Part shown: piece by piece, positions 1 through 7,026 of the stretch
Position numbering within the stretch: the stretch's first letter is position 1
Layout of the letters: every line of letters begins with the position of its first letter
From: Rhodobacteraceae bacterium UBA2553
GTDB lineage: Bacteria; Pseudomonadota; Alphaproteobacteria; Rhodobacterales; Rhodobacteraceae
NCBI GenBank assembly: GCA_002340515.1
Contig: DDMF01000104.1
Coordinates: forward strand, 7,379 to 23,991
DNA length: 16,613 bases
Direction: 5' to 3'
The notes under the pieces: model-generated
Told to the model about the DNA's origin: nothing
The model's input: the letters and a program-made list of their open reading frames with translations, nothing else
Database searches by the model: none
Made by a program: the position numbers and the translations under genes

Positions 1-735
1 CGCTGCGGCCTCGGTCGGGGTCGTTACACCTCCGTAGATACCATAGAGCAGGATCACGGGCATGAGCAGCGCTGGAAATGCTTTGGCAGTGGTTTTTGGC
101 AGCGAACTTAGCGGCACGGGTTCTTCCATGCCGAACCCACGTTTATGCGCGAGGTAGCCGTTCATCGCCATTAGCACGACGCCCATAATGAGGCCTGGCA
201 AGATGCCCGCAAGGAAGAGCGCGCCAATCGACGCTTTGGACACCAGCGCGTATAAGACCATCGGGATCGACGGCGGAATGATCGGGCCAATAGTCGCCGA
301 GGCGGCAGTAATCGCGGCGGCGTATCCACGCGAGTAGCGCCCGTCGCGTGTCATCATCGAGATGATAATTTTACCGATGCCAGCGGCATCGGCGACAGCA
401 GACCCAGACATGCCCGAAAAGATTAGTGAAGCTACAACGTTCACGTGACCCAACCCGCCCTTGAACCGTCCGACAACAGCGACGCAGAAGTTCAGCAAGC
501 GATCCGTGATCGAGCCTGCGTTCATGATATTGGCGGCCACGATGAACAGGGGCACTGCCAAAAGGATCGCGCTTTTATAGAACCCTTGCAGGATTTTTTC
601 GCCCGCCAACGCCACATCGAGGCCCGCCATACCAAGATAGACCACGGACGCAAGTAGGATTGAATATCCAATCGGCGTCCCGATACCAGCCAACACAAAT
701 AGGGTGACCAATAGGCCGATTAGCTCGATGCTCAT
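1..735 (-). CDS. dctM: TRAP transporter large permease DctM (partial, C-terminus outside window)
   Basis: This is the large membrane subunit of a tripartite ATP-independent periplasmic (TRAP) transporter. It forms the sodium-coupled channel in the inner membrane and works with DctQ and the binding protein DctP. The 245 N-terminal residues inside the window read as a nearly continuous series of hydrophobic helices. They include the conserved DctM stretch FSGMSGSAVADAAGIGKI and the following segment SATIGPIIPPSIPMVLYA, both typical of the family. Full-length members are about 425-430 residues, so roughly 180 are missing at the window edge. The start ATG overlaps the dctQ stop (ATGA), which implies translational coupling. 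The family call is firm; the substrate cannot be read from this subunit. Confidence 0.93.
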   Translation of the reverse strand, partial: MSIELIGLLVTLFVLAGIGTPIGYSILLASVVYLGMAGLDVALAGEKILQGFYKSAILLAVPLFIVAANIMNAGSITDRLLNFCVAVVGRFKGGLGHVNVVASLIFSGMSGSAVADAAGIGKIIISMMTRDGRYSRGYAAAITAASATIGPIIPPSIPMVLYALVSKASIGALFLAGILPGLIMGVVLMAMNGYLAHKRGFGMEEPVPLSSLPKTTAKAFPALLMPVILLYGIYGGVTTPTEAAA

Positions 736-1325
736 TGTTTAGACTCCTGCGCTTCGGCCTCTAAAACAATCTCAAGCTCGGTCTTGGGAGGGCCGTTGCG
801 GAATGTGTCGATCGCAAGCCATGCGTAGCGGACGACGACGACAATCATGAACCCGCCGTAGACCGAAAAGATGGTGCGCATCGGAATTTTGTTGCCAGTA
901 AACGGGTTCCGCACGGTAGCGGTTTTGCGCATCTTCATCCAGTCGATGTAGTCAAGCGTCGGCAGCAGCGCGTATAGCATTCCGGCGACAATGGCCGCAG
1001 CAGAGATGATCGCGAAAATGGTACGGGTTTTGCGGGAGACAGACAGATAGATGATGTCGAATTTCACATGGTCATATTCGCGGACCACAAACGCGCAACT
1101 AAAGAAGATGACCCAAACCCACAGAATGCCAATCAATTCTAGCGACCATCCCAGCGGGGCGATGTCGCCAAGGATCGGAAAGGTCTCTGCCAAATTGAAA
1201 CGGGCTATCAGCCTGGGCAGATAGCGGGTCGCGATCTGCAACAAAAAGGTGACAAAGATTGCCGCCAGCAGGCCAGCGGCAATCATGTCAGCGACGCGAG
1301 AAAACCATCTAAGAACTTTAGTCAT
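732..1325 (-). CDS. dctQ: TRAP transporter small permease DctQ
   Basis: This is the small four-helix membrane subunit of the TRAP transporter. The 197-residue protein has hydrophobic segments near residues 12-31, 57-84, 100-122 and 152-172, as expected for DctQ, with the usual helix-2 signature of several Trp and Gly residues (LGWSLELIGILWVWVIFF). The start is supported by a GAGGGA ribosome site about 8 bases upstream. It lies 31 bp after dctP and overlaps dctM by 4 bp, so the three transporter genes form one operon. Sequence conservation in this subunit is low in general; the call rests on topology, size and position between dctP and dctM. Confidence 0.92.
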   Translation of the reverse strand: MTKVLRWFSRVADMIAAGLLAAIFVTFLLQIATRYLPRLIARFNLAETFPILGDIAPLGWSLELIGILWVWVIFFSCAFVVREYDHVKFDIIYLSVSRKTRTIFAIISAAAIVAGMLYALLPTLDYIDWMKMRKTATVRNPFTGNKIPMRTIFSVYGGFMIVVVVRYAWLAIDTFRNGPPKTELEIVLEAEAQESKQ

Positions 1326-1356
1326 TTGATCGTTCCCTCGCTTTTGCTAGGCGGGC

Positions 1357-2364
1357 CTAGTTGCCCAATGCGTTGATCTGGTCCAATACACCTTCGGGCC
1401 AGCTGGCAGCAAACTCAGAGCCAACATACTGTGCCTGCACATGTGTGCGGAAAGCGTCCAGATCGGGTGAGTATACTTCAACACCGTTCTCCTCCAAGAA
1501 AGCTGTAAGACCTGCTTCCATGTCGAGCTGGCGCAAACGACCAACAGCCGCGGCGGCATCGGCTGCGGCCTGAACACCAACTTGCTGCTCGGCTGTCATA
1601 CCATCCCAAACAGCCTTGGAAATCGCGATGTAGTTGAGATCAACAAGGTGTGACGTCAGCGCGATCTGCTTGGTCACTTCGTAGAATTTTTTATCCACGA
1701 CTGTTGGCATCGGGTTGTCCTGGCCGTCAACAGCGCCTGTAGCCAGACCTGTGTAGACTTCGGAAAACGCCATTGGTGTCGGGGCAGCACCCAGCGCCGC
1801 GCCCAAGAACTGCCACGCGTCAGTGCCCGGCATACGCAGGTTCACGCCAGCCAGATCGGCAGGTGTCTGCACGTCCAGCTCTTCCCGGGACTGCCGCAGA
1901 TTCACGTGGCGCTTGCCCAGATACATGACGGACAACAGCTTGACGCCCAGCTCGCCTTCAACTTTGGTTTTGAACGGCACCATGAGCGGGTCGTTGAATA
2001 CGCGGACTTGGTGAGCGGCGTCTTGGTGAACATAGCCTGTTGCAAAGATCGAAAACTCTGGGAAGAACTGTGCCAGTTCTTGTGCAGACGTGATCGCCAT
2101 CTCAAGGTTGCCACGGCTGATCGCCTCTAGCTCTGTGCCTTGAGCGAACAATGTCGCGTTGTAGGATGGCTCGTAGGATGCAAAGCCCGACACCGCAGGG
2201 CCGAACACATCAGCCATCGCGACGGAACGCGCATCAGTTTCAGAACCCGATGTGGACATACGCAGTTGAACTGCATGGCCATCGGCAAAAGAAGCGGTCG
2301 CAGCAACAGAACCTGCAGCGATCATTGCAGCCATCGCAAGACGGCGGGTCATTGTTAGTTTCAT
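1357..2364 (-). CDS. dctP: TRAP transporter periplasmic substrate-binding protein DctP
   Basis: This is the periplasmic solute receptor of the TRAP system. The 335-residue length is normal for the family. Residues 1-27 form a Sec signal peptide with twin Arg at 7-8 and a hydrophobic core, and likely cleavage after ASFA. The segment GVNLRMPG contains R177, which fits the family's conserved arginine that binds the substrate carboxylate, and GAVDGQDNP (210-218) is the second family motif. The substrate is therefore probably an organic acid such as a sugar acid, but its identity is an inference. A strong GGGAGGA ribosome site sits 4 bases before the ATG. The upstream gap contains dyad sequences that may be regulatory. 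dctQ follows after 31 bp. Confidence 0.94.
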   Translation of the reverse strand: MKLTMTRRLAMAAMIAAGSVAATASFADGHAVQLRMSTSGSETDARSVAMADVFGPAVSGFASYEPSYNATLFAQGTELEAISRGNLEMAITSAQELAQFFPEFSIFATGYVHQDAAHQVRVFNDPLMVPFKTKVEGELGVKLLSVMYLGKRHVNLRQSREELDVQTPADLAGVNLRMPGTDAWQFLGAALGAAPTPMAFSEVYTGLATGAVDGQDNPMPTVVDKKFYEVTKQIALTSHLVDLNYIAISKAVWDGMTAEQQVGVQAAADAAAAVGRLRQLDMEAGLTAFLEENGVEVYSPDLDAFRTHVQAQYVGSEFAASWPEGVLDQINALGN

Positions 2365-2385
2365 GGTGTCCTCCCAGACGTTAGC

Positions 2386-2401
2386 GCTGTTCGCAAACAG
2401 C
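2386..2401. repeat. Inverted repeat in dctP leader
   Basis: GCTGTT and AACAGC flank a 4-base spacer, lying 22 bp upstream of the dctP start codon. It could be an operator half-site pair or a small hairpin in the 5' leader. Its centre (TTCGCAA) reappears at 3573-3579 near the divergent GntR promoter. No function is demonstrated. Confidence 0.35.
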
Positions 2402-2441
2402 TTATAAAGAAAATTAATGCCACGTTTTCCAAATTTCGTAA

Positions 2442-2459
2442 TATATTTTGCAAAATATA
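2442..2459. promoter_or_regulatory. Perfect 18-bp palindrome upstream of dctP (candidate operator)
   Basis: TATATTTTGCAAAATATA is a perfect palindrome in the 102-bp gap between the oxidoreductase stop and the dctP start. Dyads of this size, rich in A and T, are typical operator sequences for dimeric winged-helix regulators, and a GntR-family regulator is encoded 1.2 kb away. It could instead act as a weak transcript-end hairpin for the oxidoreductase gene, whose stop is 7 bp away, but it lacks GC pairs for that role. Confidence 0.5.
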
Positions 2460-2466
2460 GGATATT

Positions 2467-3522
2467 TTACTCCGCAGCCTCCGTCGATTTGTCCAAGTCA
2501 GGCGCGAGCTGGATTAGCTCTTGGGTTGTTGCGGCCTGTTGGATCGCTTCGATGACACGCAGGGTTTTGAGGCCCTCTGCGCCTGTCACCAATGGCGTAG
2601 CGGTTCCGCGGATGATTTCCTCGAAATGCGCAATTTGATTGATTAGGGGGTCTGCAGTGCTAACGGGCATGGCGGTTGCGTTGATTGGGCTCCACCAGCT
2701 GGTTTTGCCATCATGCTGCCAGTGGCGCATATCCGGAATAGACAAAGCTCCAGCCGACCCGCCGATCAAATAACAAGATTCGTTGGTCGCCGGATAGATC
2801 GGGTATTCCCGCGAAGTTAGCTCCCAGCTCCATGGCGACACGACGCTATCGGAAACGTTGATTGTCGCCAGCGCGCCGCTCTCAAACCGCAGCACAGCGG
2901 CGGCCACGTCTTCGTTTTCGAACCCACGACGGGACTGCGCCATTTGGGCCTGGACAGTAACAACCTCCCCTAAAAAGTGACGCAATAGATCAACGTCATG
3001 AACAAGGTTGACCGAAATGGGGCCTGCACCCGCCTGGGTCCGCCAAGGGGCAATCTCAAAATAGTCATCAGGTTTGTAGAACCAGCATGTCACTTGTGCT
3101 GAGCGCACATCGCCAATGGCCCCGTCACGGATCAACTGTGCAGCCTTTTGAATGATCGGATTGTGGCGCCTGTGATGCCCCACAAGAATCGGAACGCCGG
3201 AAGCCTCGGCCTGCTCAATCAAGGATTCTGCTGCTTGAGAAGATACGGCAAGCGGCTTTTCGATTAACACCGGAACACCGTGCGCGACACACGCCTCTCC
3301 GCCCTCGACATGCAGCAGGGTCGGCGTCGCTAGGACAACCCCGTCGACGTCGGCGGCATCAAGCATTTCGGAAATCGTCGCAAAAACAGGCACCTGCTGC
3401 ATGGTCTCGGAGGGCTCGACCACCGCCACCAGTTCGACACCGGCCACTTGCCCGATCGCCGTGATGTGGCGTTGCCCGACGAGGCCTGCGCCGACAACAG
3501 CTAGTTTGATACGATGTGCCAT
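2467..3522 (-). CDS. Gfo/Idh/MocA family NAD(P)-dependent oxidoreductase
   Basis: This is a predicted cytoplasmic NAD(P)-dependent dehydrogenase of the Gfo/Idh/MocA family, which oxidises or reduces sugars, inositols and sugar acids. The 351-residue length is typical. The N-terminal Rossmann fold starts with VVGAGLVGQRH (GAGLVG at 11-16). The family motif EKPLA is at 88-92, with the lysine that normally takes part in catalysis. GHHRRHNP at 115-122 and HDVDLL at 175-180 are the expected substrate-domain motifs, with H175/D178 as likely catalytic residues. A GAGG ribosome site precedes the ATG by 4 bases. It lies upstream of and co-directional with dctPQM, so it probably metabolises the imported compound. 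The exact substrate is unknown. Confidence 0.9.
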   Translation of the reverse strand: MAHRIKLAVVGAGLVGQRHITAIGQVAGVELVAVVEPSETMQQVPVFATISEMLDAADVDGVVLATPTLLHVEGGEACVAHGVPVLIEKPLAVSSQAAESLIEQAEASGVPILVGHHRRHNPIIQKAAQLIRDGAIGDVRSAQVTCWFYKPDDYFEIAPWRTQAGAGPISVNLVHDVDLLRHFLGEVVTVQAQMAQSRRGFENEDVAAAVLRFESGALATINVSDSVVSPWSWELTSREYPIYPATNESCYLIGGSAGALSIPDMRHWQHDGKTSWWSPINATAMPVSTADPLINQIAHFEEIIRGTATPLVTGAEGLKTLRVIEAIQQAATTQELIQLAPDLDKSTEAAE

Positions 3523-3679
3523 GTGGCCTCATGTTTGGTCGAATTGAGGCCACGCTAGCAGAGTTTCACTGATTCGCAATAATATATGTTATTTTTTATT
3601 TCATCCTATTTTATACGTTATTGAGGAATATCAGATAATCGTGTTATCGTCTGTCTATTGAACACTCTAAGAGGCTTGT
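3523..3679. promoter_or_regulatory. Divergent promoter region with two candidate operator dyads
   Basis: This 157-bp AT-rich gap separates the oxidoreductase (leftward) from the GntR regulator (rightward), so both promoters must lie here or upstream of dctP. Two dyads stand out: AATAATATATGTTATT at 3578-3593 (one mismatched pair) and GATAATCGTGTTATC at 3634-3648 (5-bp arms, 5-bp spacer). The shared half-site looks like (A/G)ATAA. An AAGAGG ribosome site at 3669-3674 serves the regulator. I could not place -35 and -10 boxes with confidence. Confidence 0.5.
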
Positions 3680-4342
3680 ATGTCCCACTCTGCTACAACC
3701 GTCGGCTCCAACACGTACGACCGCATCAAGCACGACATCATCTTTGGTGACCTTGAACCGGGCGCAAAACTAAAGCTCGATGGATTGCGGGACCGGTATT
3801 CTGCAAGCGTATCGACGTTGCGCGAGACGCTTAACCGCCTCGCAAGCGAGGGTTTTGTGCAGGCCGCCGAACAGCGCGGATTTTTCGTGCGACCAGTTTC
3901 TGCGGGGGATCTAACCGAAATCGCTAAGCTACGCATCTTGCTGGAATGTTCGGCGCTTGAAACGTCCATTGAATGTGGTGACGCCGATTGGGAGGGCAAT
4001 CTCGTCGCGGCCCATCACAAGCTGCACCTGATTGAGCAAAAGATGCTTGATGGTGATACATCACAAAAAGAATTGTGGAAGCGGTACGATGGCGAATTTC
4101 ACCAAGCGCTGATCCGAGCCTGCAATTCGCAAAACCTGTTGTCCCTTCACGCGACAATTTTCGACAAATACCTGCGGTATCAAATGCTCGTATTTACGTC
4201 CCGCGGACAGGAGGCCGTGGAGGAACACAAAACAATGTTCGACGCCGCTCTCGCTCGGGATCCGGTTAAGGCCAAGGCTGCATTGGAAACCCACATCCGC
4301 CTCGGGTTGGAGCATACGCTGGCAGCAATGTCCGAACTGTAG
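3680..4342 (+). CDS. GntR-family transcriptional regulator, FCD (FadR/VanR) subfamily
   Basis: This is a DNA-binding regulator, probably controlling the adjacent oxidoreductase/TRAP genes, with a small acid or sugar-acid as effector. Residues 12-71 form the GntR winged helix (YDRIKHDIIFGDLEPG, then the recognition helix SVSTLRETLNRLASEGF). Residues about 80-215 form an all-helical FCD ligand domain. D137 and H141 (DGEFH), H183 and H205 fit the usual FCD metal-site pattern. The 220-residue length is normal. It is transcribed away from its presumed targets, a common layout for local autoregulated regulators. The effector and whether it represses are not visible in the sequence. Confidence 0.9.
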   Translation: MSHSATTVGSNTYDRIKHDIIFGDLEPGAKLKLDGLRDRYSASVSTLRETLNRLASEGFVQAAEQRGFFVRPVSAGDLTEIAKLRILLECSALETSIECGDADWEGNLVAAHHKLHLIEQKMLDGDTSQKELWKRYDGEFHQALIRACNSQNLLSLHATIFDKYLRYQMLVFTSRGQEAVEEHKTMFDAALARDPVKAKAALETHIRLGLEHTLAAMSEL

Positions 4343-4585
4343 CTTAGAGATGCTCAAAGGCGACTCCGAAGTCGAATTCCTGCACTGCAGCGAATGTCCG
4401 CAATCCGCCATTAGTAAAGGAATGCTTATGAATTCCGTGACTATGGGGCAGCACTTTCTAAACGTCACAAGAAACTTCGGGTTAGCTTGATGCAAACTGT
4501 CGCTTTCAATCGGTTTTCGTTTGGAGGGTAAATAGGCGGGTAAAATACCCAAAATCCTATTTTATTGTTATTTTTCAATGGTAAG
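4343..4585. other. Intergenic region between core genes and mobile element
   Basis: No credible gene is seen here. A short hairpin, CGACT-ccga-AGTCG at 4361-4374, follows the regulator stop, but no T tract follows it, so it is at best a weak terminator. ATGTCCGC at 4394-4401 recurs at 4693-4700 close to the integrase. A nested inverted repeat lies at 4531-4561. The open frame on the minus strand across this stretch runs into the regulator gene and has no protein-like character. Confidence 0.6.
4531..4561. repeat. Nested inverted repeat near element boundary
   Basis: Outer arms AATAGG (4531-4536) and CCTATT (4556-4561) enclose an inner hairpin GGGTA-AAA-TACCC (4538-4550). An AT-rich stretch with T runs follows, so it could end transcription coming from the left. 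It could also be an integrase or excisionase site, since it lies 25 bp from the putative attachment sequence. Confidence 0.4.
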
Positions 4586-4599
4586 TGGCGGAGACGAAG
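4586..4599 (-). other. Putative attachment site: tRNA-Ser-like 3' end fragment
   Basis: Read on the minus strand, this is CTTCGTCTCCGCCA: three T-stem bases, a 7-base acceptor strand CGTCTCC, G73 and CCA. G73 with such an acceptor is typical of tRNA-Ser. To the right no T-loop or tRNA body follows, so this is only a 3' fragment. Such fragments are left at the far end of elements that recombine into a tRNA gene, and the P4-type integrase begins 126 bp away. If correct, the intact minus-strand tRNA-Ser lies beyond the right window edge. The match is shorter than many att repeats, so chance is possible. Confidence 0.45.
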
Positions 4600-4715
4600 T
4601 CCGTATAACAAATAATCGCTATCATTCGCCCACGTCTACTTTTCTTTATAGATATAGAGATAATTCAGCTTTCAGTGTTTAGAAGGCCGTAGATGTCCGC
4701 TACTATCCGCCTCAC

Positions 4716-4737
4716 AAAGTAGGCATGAAAGTAGGCA
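4716..4737 (+). repeat. Tandem AAAGTAGGCA repeat at integrase start
   Basis: AAAGTAGGCA occurs at 4716-4725 and again at 4728-4737, a 12-bp period. Short direct repeats next to an integrase gene are typical arm-type sites bound by the integrase N-terminal domain. The first listed ATG of the integrase falls inside this repeat, which argues for initiation at the later ATG (4740). Confidence 0.5.
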
Positions 4738-5942
4738 CAATGGTACGTTCGCTTCATAAATTGACAGATACAAAGGTGAGAGCTTTAGGAAAGGGTCGCC
4801 ATAGTGACGGTGGCGGCCTTTACTTGCGGGTCTCGGCGAGCGGCGGGAAATCTTGGTCGTATATTTTCAACAGGAACAACAAACGGCAGGAGATCGGCCT
4901 TGGGCCCTATCCAGCCATTTCGCTGTCAGCTGCACGGAAAATCGCCGCCGAGGCTCGGGAAGCCGTAGCGCTCGGCAACTCTCCCCAGCGGCCAAGCGAT
5001 CCAAAGGAGGAGCACCCGACATTCGCTGAAGCTGCTGAACTCTTCCTCGATTCTATGGAAAACCAGTGGAGCAATCCAAAGCACCGTGCGCAATGGCGAA
5101 TGACGCTTGGCTCGGCATACTGCAAACCAATCCTCAATCGCAGAGTTGGCGATATTGGCTTGGATGACGTTTTGACAGTTTTGAAGCCTCATTGGGCATC
5201 AAAACCAGAAACCGCATCACGAGTTCGCGGTCGGATCGAGCGTGTTCTTGCCTTTGCCAAGGTCAAAGGTTGGAGATCAGGTGAGAACCCTGCCCTTTGG
5301 AAGGGCAACCTAGATGTGATCCTGCCGCCCCGAAAGCGGCTCACTCGAGGCCATATGGCAGCAATGCCATATGCCGAGCTTCCCGAGTTCATTTCGAGTT
5401 TGCACGCCTCTGAGCTGACCTCTGCTTTAGCCTTGGAATTCCTCATTCTGACAGCCTCAAGGTCCGGTGAGGTTTTAGGGGCCAAATGGGACGAGGTTGA
5501 TTTGGAAAAGGCTGTCTGGACCGTTCCTGCACACCGCATGAAGGCGAGAAGAGAGCACCGTGTGCCGCTGTCATCCCGAGCTCTTGAAATACTGACCCAC
5601 TTAGATGAAACAAGATTGTCCGAATTTGTTTTCCCTGGGACACGTACAGGCAGCGGACAAAGCAACATGACCCTCACTAAGCTACTTCGGCGCATGGGGC
5701 GTAGTGAAACCGTTCACGGCATGCGTTCCGCATTTCGTGACTGGGCGGGAGATCAAACATCTTTTTCACGTGAGGTTGCCGAAGCCGCTTTGGCACACTC
5801 GATTGGAAACGCGACAGAGCAGGCATACAGGCGCTCAGATGCCTTAGAAAAACGGCGCGAGCTACTGACGGCTTGGTCGACTTTCCTGCTGATTGGCGCG
5901 TCCACAAACGTAGTTTCATTGAAAACGGGTGAGGTCATATGA
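4725..5942 (+). CDS. int: P4-type tyrosine recombinase / site-specific integrase
   Basis: This enzyme catalyses integration and probably excision of the element by site-specific recombination. Residues about 8-90 match the arm-type DNA-binding domain of P4-like integrases (LTDTKVRALGKGRHSDGGGL, then GLGPYPAISLSAARKIA). A core-binding region follows, and the C-terminal catalytic domain contains R246 (ASRSGEVLG), a likely catalytic Lys in HRMKARREHRVPLS, H331 and R334 (HGMR), H358 (ALAH) and the nucleophile Y368 (QAYRRSD). The set is complete, so the enzyme is likely active. The 405-residue length is normal. Translation could instead start at M6 (4740), because the first ATG lies inside a direct repeat and neither start has a strong ribosome site. 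The stop overlaps the next gene (ATGA). Confidence 0.93.
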   Translation: MKVGTMVRSLHKLTDTKVRALGKGRHSDGGGLYLRVSASGGKSWSYIFNRNNKRQEIGLGPYPAISLSAARKIAAEAREAVALGNSPQRPSDPKEEHPTFAEAAELFLDSMENQWSNPKHRAQWRMTLGSAYCKPILNRRVGDIGLDDVLTVLKPHWASKPETASRVRGRIERVLAFAKVKGWRSGENPALWKGNLDVILPPRKRLTRGHMAAMPYAELPEFISSLHASELTSALALEFLILTASRSGEVLGAKWDEVDLEKAVWTVPAHRMKARREHRVPLSSRALEILTHLDETRLSEFVFPGTRTGSGQSNMTLTKLLRRMGRSETVHGMRSAFRDWAGDQTSFSREVAEAALAHSIGNATEQAYRRSDALEKRRELLTAWSTFLLIGASTNVVSLKTGEVI

Positions 5943-6646
5943 TCACATTAAATATTGCCAAGGAAATTTCAGAGGCAATGTGTGACCCTTGGGGCCTGCC
6001 AAAGCTATGTCGCGAAGGCCAAATCACTTTATTTGAGCGGTTGAGCGATTTTGAAGAAGCAGGCTGGGAACAGGGTATGTTCAACCGAGACTATGCTTTT
6101 CCTAACCCAACCGCCACAAACCGAAAAATTGACAAGATCATGGGATTGATCCAAAAACTTGACGCCGCGCTGAAAGATACGAGTGAAACTGGAAGAGCTG
6201 CCAAAACTGCTTTGTTTTCTCATTCGATTGGGGAAAATACGGGGCAAATTGCGCAGAACGAAAAACGCTTATCTGAATGGATTGCATATGGAGATGAAAT
6301 TTCAATCAAACTCGCGGAGTCCAAGCCCTGCTTCAGAGCACCTCATGGCGACTTTGCCCCGACAAAGATGCAATTCAAAACCTATCTGATGGGGTCCGCA
6401 ATCCCCGATTTATTTAATGAACTTTATGGCTCTGACAAATTTGGGAGCCACAATCCACAGAATGAATACAACTGCGCAGGGGTCTTCTTTGTTTTTGAAT
6501 GTTGTCAGGAGCTTGGGATCGAGGAAGTAAACCATTCTCAGATTTCAAAGGCTATTCAGCGAGCGAAGGGTAAGTTTCAAAGCCATTTTGAAGCCTACGC
6601 CGAATTTCTCGACCAGTGTTTTTTTGAAAGAGGAAAAGCAAAATAA
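5939..6646 (+). CDS. Unknown protein coupled to integrase
   Basis: I do not recognise this 235-residue protein. It has no signal peptide or membrane segment and looks soluble, with mixed helix content. Cysteines occur at several places (MCDPWG, KLCREGQ, KPCFRAP, YNCAG, ECCQELG), but no clean metal-binding pair pattern is seen. The mid-region IGENTGQIAQNEKRLSEWI may be helical. Its ATG overlaps the integrase stop, so the two are translationally coupled, and it may assist recombination or regulate it. An intrinsic-terminator-like hairpin directly follows its stop. Real coding status is supported by the coupling, full length between punctuation signals and sensible composition. Confidence 0.75.
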   Translation: MITLNIAKEISEAMCDPWGLPKLCREGQITLFERLSDFEEAGWEQGMFNRDYAFPNPTATNRKIDKIMGLIQKLDAALKDTSETGRAAKTALFSHSIGENTGQIAQNEKRLSEWIAYGDEISIKLAESKPCFRAPHGDFAPTKMQFKTYLMGSAIPDLFNELYGSDKFGSHNPQNEYNCAGVFFVFECCQELGIEEVNHSQISKAIQRAKGKFQSHFEAYAEFLDQCFFERGKAK

Positions 6647-6681
6647 GGACAGCTTCGGCTGTTTTTCATTGCCTGTCCTTA
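6644..6681 (+). terminator. Terminator with a competing longer hairpin (attenuator-like)
   Basis: ACAGC-TTCG-GCTGT (6649-6662) with a stable TTCG loop runs into five Ts (6662-6666), a short intrinsic terminator. A second hairpin, TAAGGACAG (6644-6652) with CTGTCCTTA (6673-6681), would use the same ACAG bases and so excludes the first. The two forms cannot coexist, which is the structure of an attenuator controlling read-through into the AlpA-like and helicase genes. Confidence 0.55.
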
Positions 6682-6736
6682 GACCTTTCCGCTTGCGTCC
6701 GCGATTGTCCTTCACACACAAGAAGGAGTTAAGCGA

Positions 6737-6946
6737 ATGAGCATGAACGACCCAAAAGGCGCTATGAGCGTAAATGAATTTCTGCATTGGGCGTCGATTG
6801 GACGAACCAAATTTTATGATGAGCTGTCATCTGGCCGCCTGAAAGTACGCAAAGTTGGCCGAAAGACCATCATCACTATGTCAGACGCTCTTAGCTGGCT
6901 TGAAGGCCTTCCAGCACAGACTGATCTGGAAGGAAAGGCCGACTAG
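6737..6946 (+). CDS. AlpA-like helix-turn-helix DNA-binding protein (excisionase family)
   Basis: This 69-residue protein resembles the AlpA/excisionase group of MerR-like winged helices that control integrase or replication genes and assist excision. The HTH covers about residues 10-58: SVNEFLHWASIGRTKFYDEL, then SGRLKVRKVGRKTIITMSDALSWLEGLP, the usual 'recognition helix, basic wing, then DAxxWL' order. An AAGGAG ribosome site at 6723-6728 lies 8 bases before the ATG, which supports this start; an ATG two codons later is the alternative. It stands between a terminator-like structure and the helicase gene, in the standard position for AlpA in P4-like elements. Confidence 0.82.
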   Translation: MSMNDPKGAMSVNEFLHWASIGRTKFYDELSSGRLKVRKVGRKTIITMSDALSWLEGLPAQTDLEGKAD

Positions 6947-6967
6947 TTGCCACGGCTCTCTGTATTG

Positions 6968-6999
6968 ACGTCGCAACGTCGGGAGCCGGTCCAACGTCG
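6968..6999. repeat. Three ACGTCG repeats upstream of helicase gene
   Basis: ACGTCG occurs at 6968-6973, 6976-6981 and 6994-6999; two copies share the longer unit AACGTCGG (6975-6982, 6993-7000), 18 bp apart. They lie between the AlpA-like gene and the helicase gene and may bind the AlpA-like protein or the replication protein. Their role is an inference. Confidence 0.4.
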
Positions 7000-7000
7000 G

Positions 7001-7019
7001 CCTTCCCTAATAGGGAGGG
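7001..7019 (+). promoter_or_regulatory. Hairpin sequestering the helicase ribosome binding site
   Basis: CCTTCCC (7001-7007), loop TAATA, and GGGAGGG (7013-7019) can form a 7-bp stem with one G-U pair. The right arm contains the ribosome binding site GGGAGG, 8 bases before the helicase ATG at 7027. Folding would hide that site, so translation of the replication protein may be held low or be controlled by a partner. Confidence 0.5.
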
Positions 7020-7026
7020 TGTCAAA

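Noticed and set aside
4061..4552. 163-codon open frame on the minus strand across the end of the GntR gene
   Set aside because: It overlaps the clear GntR gene over most of its length, has no ribosome site and its translation has no protein-like pattern.
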